From: JAWSVE01 sp033852115
Lineage (GTDB): Bacteria > Pseudomonadota > Gammaproteobacteria > Pseudomonadales > Cellvibrionaceae
DNA length: 64,000 nucleotides
NCBI GenBank assembly: GCA_033852115.1
Contig: JAWSVE010000006.1
Location: 315,532-379,531, forward strand
Reading direction: 5' to 3'
The notes beneath the pieces are model-generated. The model had not been told where the DNA came from, made no database searches, and saw nothing but the letters and a program-made list of their open reading frames with translations. The translations under genes and the position numbers were made by a program. Of the stretch, positions 57,135-64,000 are shown piece by piece; positions within the stretch are counted from its first letter, which is position 1, and every line of letters starts with the position of its first letter.

Positions 57135-58100
57135 TTAAAAGCGATAAGAGAGTGAAATAGAGCCGAACTCATCGGCCTCGGCCTGATCTTCAAATTCACG
57201 GGTTTTGTATATGTTAGTGAATGACAAACGCCAATTACCCCCTCCCATTACCAATCCAGCCTGAATATTCCCCTGCTCGGCAATGCGCTCGACGCTGTGA
57301 CTCGCTCCGTCGCGATTACCATCCAGAAAAATGTTGTAGTCAACATACTCGCCATTGGCACCGACAAAGAAATACCAGTAGAAAGCTTGATCGGGCTTGA
57401 AATAATTAGAGCCAGAAGGTGCCGGACGAATTAACGGTGGCCCATCATCTGAGGCCAGACCAGAACCCACTCGCAACGTAAAACCACCGCCACCTCTGCG
57501 CTGGGATGAGCCCAAAGTAAAACCAAGGTTGGGAATAACGTCGATGTTATCCTGCCATATCGGCAACAGCCACGAACGACGATAACGTAGATCCGCTGTC
57601 CACTCGTTATCCAGCTGGTTAGACCAGCCTTCTGGAATATCTGAACCAATCAGCTCATGCACTTTAATTTGAGCATCTTCAGCCCCGGAGTTGGGGCCAA
57701 CGATCCCCGCAATAAGCTCAAAGGAAGCGACCGTTCGGTAGGTCTCTTCAATGTCATTAGTTGTTAGCCCTAAACTTAAATACGTCCAACCAGCGTAGGG
57801 ACGATCATCAACGATTAACTCTGGCTCCGTTATTTCATTCGGGGTATAAATTTTCTGACCGAGAGACCAAGAAAAACGAGTCTCGTCATTGGATTGGTAA
57901 AACCAGATAACATCCGCCGTCGACCTTAACCATTTAGGCACGTAGGTATCGGAAACATAGGATATCTCAGTTCCGTGCGTGTAATGTTTATCGGTGCCCG
58001 CGCCGAATAGATCGTTTTCTAACGCGATCGATAATGTACCTTTTCTGTCAGAACACCACGCCGGTGATGTACTGAACAATGCAAGGCACAGTCCGCACAT
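57135..58100 (-). CDS. LpxR-like outer-membrane lipid A deacylase (DUF2219)
   Basis: A beta-barrel of ~320 residues with the conserved 'ALENDLFGAGTDKHYTHGTEISY' start region and 'RPYAGWTYLSLGL', matching the LpxR/DUF2219 family that removes the 3'-acyloxyacyl group from lipid A. It ends in SISLSYRF, a barrel signature. I place the start at the ATG at 58100, which gives a normal signal peptide (LCLALFSTSPAWC). A TTG at 58208 would add 36 residues. Confidence 0.8.
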   Translation of the reverse strand: MCGLCLALFSTSPAWCSDRKGTLSIALENDLFGAGTDKHYTHGTEISYVSDTYVPKWLRSTADVIWFYQSNDETRFSWSLGQKIYTPNEITEPELIVDDRPYAGWTYLSLGLTTNDIEETYRTVASFELIAGIVGPNSGAEDAQIKVHELIGSDIPEGWSNQLDNEWTADLRYRRSWLLPIWQDNIDVIPNLGFTLGSSQRRGGGGFTLRVGSGLASDDGPPLIRPAPSGSNYFKPDQAFYWYFFVGANGEYVDYNIFLDGNRDGASHSVERIAEQGNIQAGLVMGGGNWRLSFTNIYKTREFEDQAEADEFGSISLSYRF

Positions 58101-58374
58101 AATGTAAGGTTTCCAATATAAATGCGAAGGGTATGCAGCTTGTGCTTTAAAACTATGGATTGCCTGAAAAACGTGACTACTTAACCTTAATTTCACTTTG
58201 ATACTCAACTTTAATGAAATGGCTTTACTACGCTTCCAAAAGCGATGATGAATGTTCTATATATTTCACAGCAAGCGTATTCGGCCAGCCGCTATAAAGT
58301 CATTGAGACGGAAGGTTTTACAGCTGAAGTACAACCTACGATGTTACGTAGTACGCACCACCTGCCAATAAAGT

Positions 58375-59466
58375 TTACTCAGCTGGACTAGGGACATCCT
58401 CCTTGCTAGCGCGCACTTTATCGATATCTTCTTCTACTTTTTTGCTGCTTTCAGCCTCCTGATCTAATCCATTGTCGCCCTGCTCATACTTCGCGACAGG
58501 CTCAAAAGCTAACGCTGAATAAAGAGGGAAATGGTCTGAACCAATAGGCGGCAGCCGCTGCAATGAAACCAAGGTAAAATGTTCGCTGTGAAAAACATGA
58601 TCCAGAGGCCACCGGCATACTTTATAGTTTGCGTTATAGGTATTAAACATCCCTCGACCAATACGAGGGTCAAGCAAGCCGCTGGTTCTACGAAAAAGCC
58701 GTGTCGAAAGAGACCAGGCCACATCATTCAGATCACCGCAGACAATGGTTGGCTTGTTGGTCTCAGCAATTTTTTTCGCAACGATAAACAATTCACCATC
58801 ACGCGCTGTCGATGTGTCATTTTCGGTTGGGCTAGGTGGGGCTGGGTGTAAAAAGTGTAAGCAAACCTCTTGACCATTTTTCAGTTTAACGGCGGCATGA
58901 ACCGAGGGGATATTATCTTCTACCAAAAACTCTAATTGTGGGTCGATGAGTGGTTGTTGTGAATACACGTGCATACCATATAAATTGTCCAGCGGACACT
59001 TCACACTATGCGTAAAGCCCAAACTATCTAACTGCTCCTCCCACCAACGATCAGACTCTAATGTCACTAAAATATCTGGCTGAATATCGTTCACTACGTC
59101 AAGCAGCTTTTGCGCCTCACGATTCGTCATCAATACATTGCTGGAAATAATTTTTAATGTGTTGTCAGCACCGTGCGAGGCATCACGAACTTCGCGCTGA
59201 TGAAACGGTGTGTAGGGATAAATCCACCACCCATGATAAAGACAGCACAACACGTTTAACCCAAAGCAAACCCAGGTCGTGATGTCTTGAAAATCCAGCC
59301 AAACCAACTGTACCAATAACACCAAGACCGCAACGGTAAAAAACTGAAAGCGTGGAAAGTCAAAATCACGAACCCACCAATACTTTAAGCGTGAAAAAGG
59401 TATTACCGTCACTAAAACGATCAACGCCGTGGCGAAAAGGCTGACAACCTGCATGACAATTCCCAA
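58375..59466 (-). CDS. Membrane-anchored EEP (endonuclease/exonuclease/phosphatase) protein
   Basis: A 363-residue protein with three N-terminal membrane helices (~1-85), then an EEP domain with 'IISSNVL', VTLESDRWW, CGDLNDVAWS and the terminal SDHFP (Asp-His catalytic pair). The acidic C-terminal tail (~325-363) is rich in Glu and Lys. The family includes phosphodiesterases and nucleases. The substrate is unknown. Confidence 0.85.
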   Translation of the reverse strand: MGIVMQVVSLFATALIVLVTVIPFSRLKYWWVRDFDFPRFQFFTVAVLVLLVQLVWLDFQDITTWVCFGLNVLCCLYHGWWIYPYTPFHQREVRDASHGADNTLKIISSNVLMTNREAQKLLDVVNDIQPDILVTLESDRWWEEQLDSLGFTHSVKCPLDNLYGMHVYSQQPLIDPQLEFLVEDNIPSVHAAVKLKNGQEVCLHFLHPAPPSPTENDTSTARDGELFIVAKKIAETNKPTIVCGDLNDVAWSLSTRLFRRTSGLLDPRIGRGMFNTYNANYKVCRWPLDHVFHSEHFTLVSLQRLPPIGSDHFPLYSALAFEPVAKYEQGDNGLDQEAESSKKVEEDIDKVRASKEDVPSPAE

Positions 59467-59873
59467 GTCAATATAGCTGACAGCAGTCTACACGTTTGCG
59501 CAATATTAAACATTTAAAAGTGGTTTTCGGAAGTAATTCGCGAGCCTCGGCCTGCAAAATAATAAAGCCTTTTAGCCGCCACAACCTGCCAGTAGACACA
59601 ACACCGTAATAAAGGAATTGGCGACACGCCTCATTAGTGGATACGATAACCTACAAACAACAACCAACCCGCAAACGGTCAGCGGCCAAACCATTGGGCG
59701 TCTCCGCTGTCACTGTAAACGACTGGTGTTTAACCCGACCAGGGCACAATAAAACGGCAATCTTGTGGCCACTACATTTCTTAACCACGAAGCACCTAGC
59801 GAAGGCGGGTAATAAACAGGCAAGATATCAGCCTTCCTTTTTCAAGAATAACAAGCATCCTGGAGCGACGCTT
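59467..59873. other. Leader region upstream of the dienelactone hydrolase gene
   Basis: About 400 bases. The downstream frame stays open back to 59637, but codon use and composition there do not look like protein, and a good RBS (TGGAGCG) lies just before 59874. No terminator was seen. Confidence 0.45.
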
Positions 59874-60782
59874 ATGTGTGATGAAATAACCGAAAAAGAA
59901 AACCAAGCATTATTCAACAGACAAGCCCAAGCAAATCAAGACCCCACCCATTCCAGCGGTATTACTCGCCGCCAATTCGGGGGCTTAGCCGCTAGTGCAA
60001 GCTTAATGATGGCGCTGCCACCAGTGGCTAACGCCTTAACCATCAGCGAGAGCGATGTCACTGTCACTACGCCCGATGGTGATGCTGACTGCTATTTCGT
60101 CCACCCGGCAGAAGGTAAACACCCAGCGGTATTAGTATGGCCAGATATTATCGGCCTCCGCCCAGCCTTTCGGGAAATAGGTAAACGACTCGCGCAATCT
60201 GGCTATGCGGTGCTCGTCGTGAACCCTTTTTACCGTGTCAAAAAAGCACCCGTCGTCGCGGCTGGCGCGAGTTTTTCAGACCCAGACACGCGAACCACGC
60301 TCATTGGCCTAGCCAGACAACTAACCCCAGAGACCCATGTCACCGACGCCAAAGCCTTTATTGATTTTCTCGATGCACAGGCAGCGGTCGACACCAGCCG
60401 TGGCGTTGGTACCACCGGCTACTGTATGGGAGGCCCTATAGTATTCCGTACAGCAGCCAGCATGGCGCATCGTGTTAAGGCAGCCGCGACATTCCACGGT
60501 GGAGGCCTGGTGACCGATGCAGAGAACAGCCCTCATCGTCTCATTCCCGATATGAAAGCGGATTTTCTAATTGCAGTGGCGGACAACGACGACGAGCGGG
60601 AACCGCACGTTAAAGGTGTACTAAAAGAAGACTTCGCAAAAGCGAACCTAGAGGCAGAAATCGAAGTATATGAAGGCGCGATGCACGGATGGTGCCCACC
60701 AGACTCCCGTGTATATCATCAAGAACAGGCGGAAAAAGCGTGGGCAAGACTACTCGCGCTATTTGAAAAAGCGCTTGCATAG
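59874..60782 (+). CDS. Tat-exported dienelactone hydrolase family protein
   Basis: 302 residues. The N-terminus has a twin-arginine signal (TRRQFGGLAASASLMM, residues ~36-51). The alpha/beta hydrolase has catalytic Cys in TTGYCMGGP, then Asp (VADNDDE) and His (AMHGWCPP), as in carboxymethylenebutenolidase. A terminator follows. Periplasmic hydrolysis of a small lactone or ester is inferred. Confidence 0.88.
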   Translation: MCDEITEKENQALFNRQAQANQDPTHSSGITRRQFGGLAASASLMMALPPVANALTISESDVTVTTPDGDADCYFVHPAEGKHPAVLVWPDIIGLRPAFREIGKRLAQSGYAVLVVNPFYRVKKAPVVAAGASFSDPDTRTTLIGLARQLTPETHVTDAKAFIDFLDAQAAVDTSRGVGTTGYCMGGPIVFRTAASMAHRVKAAATFHGGGLVTDAENSPHRLIPDMKADFLIAVADNDDEREPHVKGVLKEDFAKANLEAEIEVYEGAMHGWCPPDSRVYHQEQAEKAWARLLALFEKALA

Positions 60783-60803
60783 CGCTGAGCTAGGGAACCC
60801 AAT

Positions 60804-60834
60804 AAAAAGCCGCGAACCCTGTCGCGGCTTTTTA
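60804..60834 (+). terminator. Terminator after the hydrolase gene
   Basis: AAAAAGCCGCGA...TCGCGGCTTTTTAG, a 12-bp stem with a T-run, starting 22 bases after the stop. Confidence 0.85.
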
Positions 60835-60882
60835 GTATTTATCAATCGACTTTTGTCGCAAACTCAACAAATAGGCACTGCA

Positions 60883-61200
60883 TTAGTGCAATACGTCGAG
60901 AATCTCGCGAGTTATTGTATCTATATGAAAAATCTTTCTTTTAATTTTCATCCTTACAATATCATCCACATCGACCGCAGAAAGCACAATACCATGCGCA
61001 AAGAGTTCATCGTCTAAGCACTCACCGGCCACCACTTTTTGCTCCCAGTTCAGCGGCAACACGCCTTCTCGCGTCGATTCTTTTTCTAAGTTGAGTGATG
61101 ACTTATCGCTTTTATCCGGATTCCCATCAGGCTTTGCAAGAGAGACAACCGATAAACTGGATAGCAGCATAATTTTCGCTGCTAGCGAAAAAACTTTCAT
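60883..61200 (-). CDS. Small secreted RcnB/DUF1236-like protein
   Basis: A 105-residue protein with a signal peptide (residues ~1-22, SLSVVSLAKP). The C-terminal ~50 residues (PLNWEQKVVAGECLDDELFAHG then VDVDDIVRMKIKRKIFHID) resemble the compact repeat of periplasmic RcnB/DUF1236 proteins. Function unknown. Convergent with the hydrolase gene. Confidence 0.65.
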   Translation of the reverse strand: MKVFSLAAKIMLLSSLSVVSLAKPDGNPDKSDKSSLNLEKESTREGVLPLNWEQKVVAGECLDDELFAHGIVLSAVDVDDIVRMKIKRKIFHIDTITREILDVLH

Positions 61201-61391
61201 AACAAACCTTCACTTTTTAGCGTTATTTTTTGAGGTATCTGTCTATAAAAGCACAATTCTTTCCGTAGCACAATAATTGAACGGCCGACTTACATTACTT
61301 GTCAAAAACAAGAAAATGAAATGGCTATTTAGCAAAGGTTAGTTGTTGGAAAAAGAGGGGAGTAGGTTGGTACAAACATACCGCTATTTGC
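61201..61391. other. Boundary between chromosomal genes and the cassette array
   Basis: AT-rich, with no gene seen. The last typical chromosomal gene ends at 61200, and attC-like sequence begins at about 61392. Confidence 0.4.
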
Positions 61392-61434
61392 TGACGCCTC
61401 AGGTCCCAAGGCGACAACCCCGACTTGTTACATT
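61392..61434 (-). repeat. Compact attC-like site at the distal end of the array
   Basis: On the minus strand it reads GTAACAAGTCGGGG, a short imperfect hairpin (GTCGCCT...AGGCGTC), then GGCGTCAGC, one transition from a canonical GGCGTTAGC core. At ~43 bp it is shorter than the other sites, so it may be worn down or inactive. It overlaps the TAA of the last cassette gene, as attC sites typically do. Confidence 0.5.
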
Positions 61435-61778
61435 TCTTCTTTAAGAATTAGCTCATCGATGGTATCTATAATCATACTGTGGTACTCAACGATAAACCAT
61501 TTTTCAAACAGTTTGGGGCCATACTGTTTAGGCCATAAACTATCATCTTGATATCAGCCATGCATGAACTCTTCAAGTAACACTTCCGCATTATTCAATG
61601 CCCAGATGCTTGCATGTGAATCTGTTTCAACTTCTTCCGGCACGAGATAAACCAAGCAATCTTCTCTTACTTGCTCTAGCGTCAGCGGGCTACTATCGGG
61701 ATACGGATCAACATTATTTATCCAGTCCACGGCTGTCTGTGTTGCCTTCAAAATTATAGCTGCTCTATTAATTAACAT
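61428..61778 (-). pseudogene. Cassette gene disrupted by an in-frame TGA
   Basis: The frame from ATG 61778 stops at TGA (61554-61556) after 74 residues (…LLEEFMHG). The same frame then continues for 41 more codons to a TAA at 61428 that overlaps the attC-like site. The continuation reads YQDDSLWPKQYGPKLF then EKWFIVEYHSMIIDT. It matches the C-terminal half of a conserved ~115-residue hypothetical protein family, whose members carry 'GW..D.SLWP' at this point. A TGG-to-TGA change (Trp) explains everything. Function unknown. Confidence 0.8.
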
Positions 61779-61793
61779 CTGATCTCTCTGGAA

Positions 61794-61880
61794 ATGTAAC
61801 GCCCACGCCAGGGGCTGCCGAAGTGAAACGTAGGCAGTCCCGTCGCGCTTTTTGCGGCACGCTGCGCGTGTTTGTTAAGT
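61794..61880 (-). repeat. Integron attC site b
   Basis: On the plus strand it runs ATGTAACGCCCACGCC...GCGTGTTTGTTAAG; read on the minus strand this is R'' CTTAACAAAC to R' GGGCGTTACAT. It has inner inverted repeats (GCTGCCG/CGTAGGCAG region and GCGC/GCGGCACGCTGCGC). It is nearly identical to site c, differing at two or three positions. Confidence 0.85.
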
Positions 61881-62032
61881 GTCAGCCCCATGATAAAACC
61901 TATTAAAGATTAAAAGAGCAGTTCCGACCACTAATAGTAGCTTGCCAACTAAGCCAGAAAAAGCAAACTAAGATAATAAATAGACCCCGCTAGCAGCATA
62001 CCCCCATAAAATTTAAATAATTTTTCGTGCAT
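61875..62032 (-). pseudogene. Frameshifted small two-helix membrane protein cassette
   Basis: Between attC sites b and c no intact ORF exists. From the ATG at 62032 the frame reads MHEKLFKFYGGM then LLAGSIYYLSLLFLA and stops. A second frame, starting at a T5 run, carries GLVGKLLLVVGTALLIFN and RFYHGADT, and its stop overlaps the attC, as in intact cassettes. One base gained or lost in the T5 homopolymer would join them into a ~52-residue two-helix protein. The region could alternatively be noncoding. Confidence 0.4.
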
Positions 62033-62213
62033 ATCCTTGGACACTTAACGAGACTGTAGAAAATTTAAAACAACCCATTTTGTCCAATTTATATACTAGA
62101 AAATAGGACTGTTTTCGCAAATCTTTTTGGTTTAATCGCCGTAAAAATAATTCGATGCTACTCTCCGCACGAAAAATCGCTCGCCACAAAAATTTATTTT
62201 AATTTCTCTACAG

Positions 62214-62300
62214 TTTCAACGCCCACGCCAGGGGCTGCCGAAGTGAAACGTAGGCAGTCCCGCCGCGTTTTTTGCGGCACGCTGCGCGTGTTTGTTAAGC
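62214..62300 (-). repeat. Integron attC site c
   Basis: Same structure as site b, with core TTTCAACGCCC...TTTGTTAAGC on the plus strand. It terminates the downstream side of the four-helix membrane protein gene, whose TAA lies inside it. Confidence 0.85.
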
Positions 62301-62738
62301 ATTTTCTCTCCTTGATTCTAAAAGAACCAGTAGGCCCCGATAACTAAAACGCGATTTCAATGCATAAGCAAAGATAAGCGGAACCATAATAAATGCGAGC
62401 ATAGCAAATAGGCTGTGTACTGACATGGTGGCTGCTACTATGTTTTTCAAAATATCGGGGTAGCCTCTGACAATGTAGTACCAAGTGAAAGCCCCTAAAC
62501 CAGACGCGATACCAACAGCCAGCATGCTTTGCCTGACCACTGTAGCGTTGAGGGTAAAGACGATTAGGGCAGCAGATACCGCTGAAGAGAACGTTACGAA
62601 CATTTTGTAGAAGTTCGGTAGCGGTTCTTGAAATAGCGGGTAATACATACTCATAAAGTACTTAACCAGCTCGGCGTAACAAACTGCTATACCGATCAAG
62701 ACAACAATATTTAGCGCACGTAGAGATATATTTTTCAT
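62295..62738 (-). CDS. Cassette-encoded four-helix membrane protein
   Basis: 147 residues from the ATG at 62738. The frame is open eight codons further, but those lie inside the attC of the adjacent cassette. It has four predicted membrane helices spread over the whole length. No family is recognised. Its stop lies inside attC site c. Confidence 0.65.
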   Translation of the reverse strand: MKNISLRALNIVVLIGIAVCYAELVKYFMSMYYPLFQEPLPNFYKMFVTFSSAVSAALIVFTLNATVVRQSMLAVGIASGLGAFTWYYIVRGYPDILKNIVAATMSVHSLFAMLAFIMVPLIFAYALKSRFSYRGLLVLLESRRENA

Positions 62739-62744
62739 GCTTAT

Positions 62745-62846
62745 GCTTAACGCCCAGCACACGGGCGGCTGAAATGTAGCGGAGCGTAATGTAAGCCGTC
62801 CGGCCCGGCGTTTTTTGCCGGGCTAACGTGCTGCTGTTTGTTACGT
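62745..62846 (-). repeat. Integron attC site d
   Basis: Plus strand TTAACGCCCAGCACACGGGCGGC...GCTGTTTGTTACG, with a strong GCCCGGC/GCCGGGC hairpin. It is about 90% identical to site e. Confidence 0.85.
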
Positions 62847-63191
62847 ATTACCCTCACGTATTGATTTAATACAATCATCATTTTCATGGTTCGACCCAAA
62901 CTTTTGATACAGAATAAGTTGCTGAATCTGATATACATATTGGTAAGTTGCAGCTCGTGGAAACTCTCTTTTATAGCCCGTAAATTTGACGAAGATAGGG
63001 ACGCTCCTTTCCTTCTTTCGCTCACTCTCCAATTTAGCCATATCCGAGGGACCGCCGATCAGCTTACTTGCTACTCCACCATACGGAGTGATTATATTGT
63101 CACCATATAAGAGTCCACAGTATAACTTTGCTTCTTCGGCGGAAACCGTAGAACAAAAAACTGTAATTAGTAAGATTATGCTCAGTCTCAT
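62841..63191 (-). CDS. Cassette-encoded small secreted protein
   Basis: 116 residues from the ATG at 63191 (earlier codons belong to the attC). Signal peptide (LLITVFCSTVSA), mature part with two Cys and several Tyr/Lys. No family is recognised. Its TAA lies in attC site d. Confidence 0.65.
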   Translation of the reverse strand: MRLSIILLITVFCSTVSAEEAKLYCGLLYGDNIITPYGGVASKLIGGPSDMAKLESERKKERSVPIFVKFTGYKREFPRAATYQYVYQIQQLILYQKFGSNHENDDCIKSIREGNT

Positions 63192-63196
63192 TTGTA

Positions 63197-63300
63197 CACG
63201 TAACGCCCAGCACACGGGCGGCTGAAATGAAGCGAAGCGTAATGTAAGCCGTCCGGCCCGGCGCTTTTTGCCGGGCTTAAGTGCTGCTGTTTGTTATACG
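63197..63300 (-). repeat. Integron attC site e
   Basis: Plus strand CGTAACGCCCAGCACACGGG...GCTGTTTGTTATACG, with the same inner hairpin as site d. Confidence 0.85.
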
Positions 63301-63642
63301 TTACGACCATGACCACCTATGTCCTTCTGGAAGACATTCGTAGCATAAGAGCTTACCTTTAACCGAAGCGCCATCTCGGATCGGTTCATAGTCATCTTCT
63401 TTTACAGGATTATCTACACGATCCATTGTCCATTCATTACACGAAGAACATCTTTCAATGCTGTGCTTTGCTTTTTGAATGAAATTCGACTCAGAATATA
63501 AATGGCTCATACCATACTTTTGAGCCAACTCTTTCTGAGCCTCAATATATTCATCCAATTTATCTTGGTAGTCATCAGCTTCAAAATCATCATTTGATAA
63601 TTCCCAAGTAAAAGTGCTTTTTGTAAGTACGATGTATTTCAT
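63301..63642 (-). CDS. Cassette-encoded zinc-ribbon-like protein
   Basis: A 113-residue hydrophilic protein. It has CSSC and CYEC pairs (residues ~69-72 and ~99-102), which could form a small zinc ribbon. Its stop is adjacent to attC site e and its start is adjacent to site f. No family is recognised. Confidence 0.65.
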   Translation of the reverse strand: MKYIVLTKSTFTWELSNDDFEADDYQDKLDEYIEAQKELAQKYGMSHLYSESNFIQKAKHSIERCSSCNEWTMDRVDNPVKEDDYEPIRDGASVKGKLLCYECLPEGHRWSWS

Positions 63643-63649
63643 GTTTTTA

Positions 63650-63731
63650 CGTATAACGCCAAGGGTTGGGGCGCGAACGCAGTGAGCGTCCCAGCCGCGT
63701 TTTTTGCGGCAATAACCCCGTTTTGTTATGA
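63650..63731 (-). repeat. Integron attC site f
   Basis: Plus strand GTATAACGCCAAGGGTTGGGGC...AATAACCCCGTTTTGTTATG, with the outer GGGTT/AACCC pair and the inner GCCGC/GCGGC hairpin. It differs in its inner sequence from sites b-e. Confidence 0.85.
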
Positions 63732-63962
63732 ATTGTTTTCAAAATAGTGATTCACCACGTTCTGTATTTCTTGGGCATTGGCGCCATGATCGAACCATAG
63801 TCTATAAGTAGTAGCTAGCTTGGATTTCACCTCTTGCACCGCTAGAGGAACAATATCATGCTCCTCTACAAAAAAATCTTCTAGCTCATCATATATATCA
63901 TAATCAGGAATATTGACATAAAGACCAAACTCTTCATCGTCTAGCACTTTATACATTTTCAA
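63726..63962 (-). CDS. Cassette-encoded small acidic protein
   Basis: A 78-residue acidic protein (YVNIPDYDIYDELEDFFVEE). No family is recognised. It is the cassette nearest the right edge of the window; the 38 bases beyond it show neither attI nor intI, so the array continues outside. Confidence 0.6.
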   Translation of the reverse strand: MKMYKVLDDEEFGLYVNIPDYDIYDELEDFFVEEHDIVPLAVQEVKSKLATTYRLWFDHGANAQEIQNVVNHYFENNS

Positions 63963-64000
63963 TTGAGATACCTTTATTCATAGACATTATGACAACCCCT

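Noticed and set aside
59637..59873. 79-residue N-terminal extension of the dienelactone hydrolase
   Set aside because: A good RBS and a Tat signal fit the ATG at 59874. The extension has no protein-like composition.

Overview
The window looks like chromosomal DNA of a moderate-GC, free-living, probably marine gammaproteobacterium, possibly of the Cellvibrionales type. The evidence is UvrD helicase II, a pstS-pstCAB-phoU cluster with a good Pho box, a TRAP transporter, a BepA-like M48 protease, YaaA, an LpxR-like lipid A deacylase and two 7TMR-DISM diguanylate cyclases, together with many secreted lipoproteins. The taxonomic placement is inference. I saw no rRNA, tRNA, CRISPR array or complete transposase gene.

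Layout. 0-3 kb: a PaaI thioesterase, copy 1 of a palindromic dispersed repeat, and small cassette-like genes separated by degenerate attC-like hairpins. 3.2-8.5 kb: two tandem paralogous beta-propeller lipoproteins that share an identical 192-nt upstream and signal-peptide segment. 8.65-11.9 kb: a tightly coupled ECF sigma factor, anti-sigma factor, leucine-rich-repeat protein and porin-like barrel. 12.2-20.5 kb: a 1042-aa wHTH/cyclase-like/AAA/TPR regulator followed by two lipoproteins, one made of a repeat unit I do not recognise, and a secreted Cys-rich protein. 20.6-22.7 kb (minus): a secreted protein with a Cry-like helical N-terminal region, a ricin-type trefoil and a CBM6/35-like C-terminus. 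23.1-26.8 kb: repeat copy 2 and an accessory island holding a bicistron with a phage-like protein, a HEPN-like protein, a DUF2726 nuclease-like protein and small membrane or lipoproteins. 28.3-33.9 kb (minus): the phosphate uptake operon. 34.1-50 kb: mostly housekeeping and signalling genes. 50.5-54.3 kb (minus): a 1259-aa lipoprotein whose middle resembles the pore-forming region of anthrax protective antigen. It is divergent from a hybrid histidine kinase that is itself convergent with a NarL-type regulator. 57-61 kb: an LpxR-like barrel, an EEP-family protein, a Tat-exported dienelactone hydrolase and a small secreted protein. 61.4-64 kb: an integron cassette array read on the minus strand, with six attC or attC-like sites. 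Its two distal cassettes look decayed, one by an in-frame TGA and one by a frameshift.

How the parts fit. The strongest candidates for undescribed biology are the two toxin-like secreted proteins (Cry-like and PA-like) and the surface-lipoprotein region around a sigma/anti-sigma pair. The integron tail and the repeat-flanked island are the accessory DNA. The pst cluster shows regulated expression, with a Pho box before pstS and a hairpin between pstS and pstC. Family names come from reading the proteins by eye. No database search was possible.
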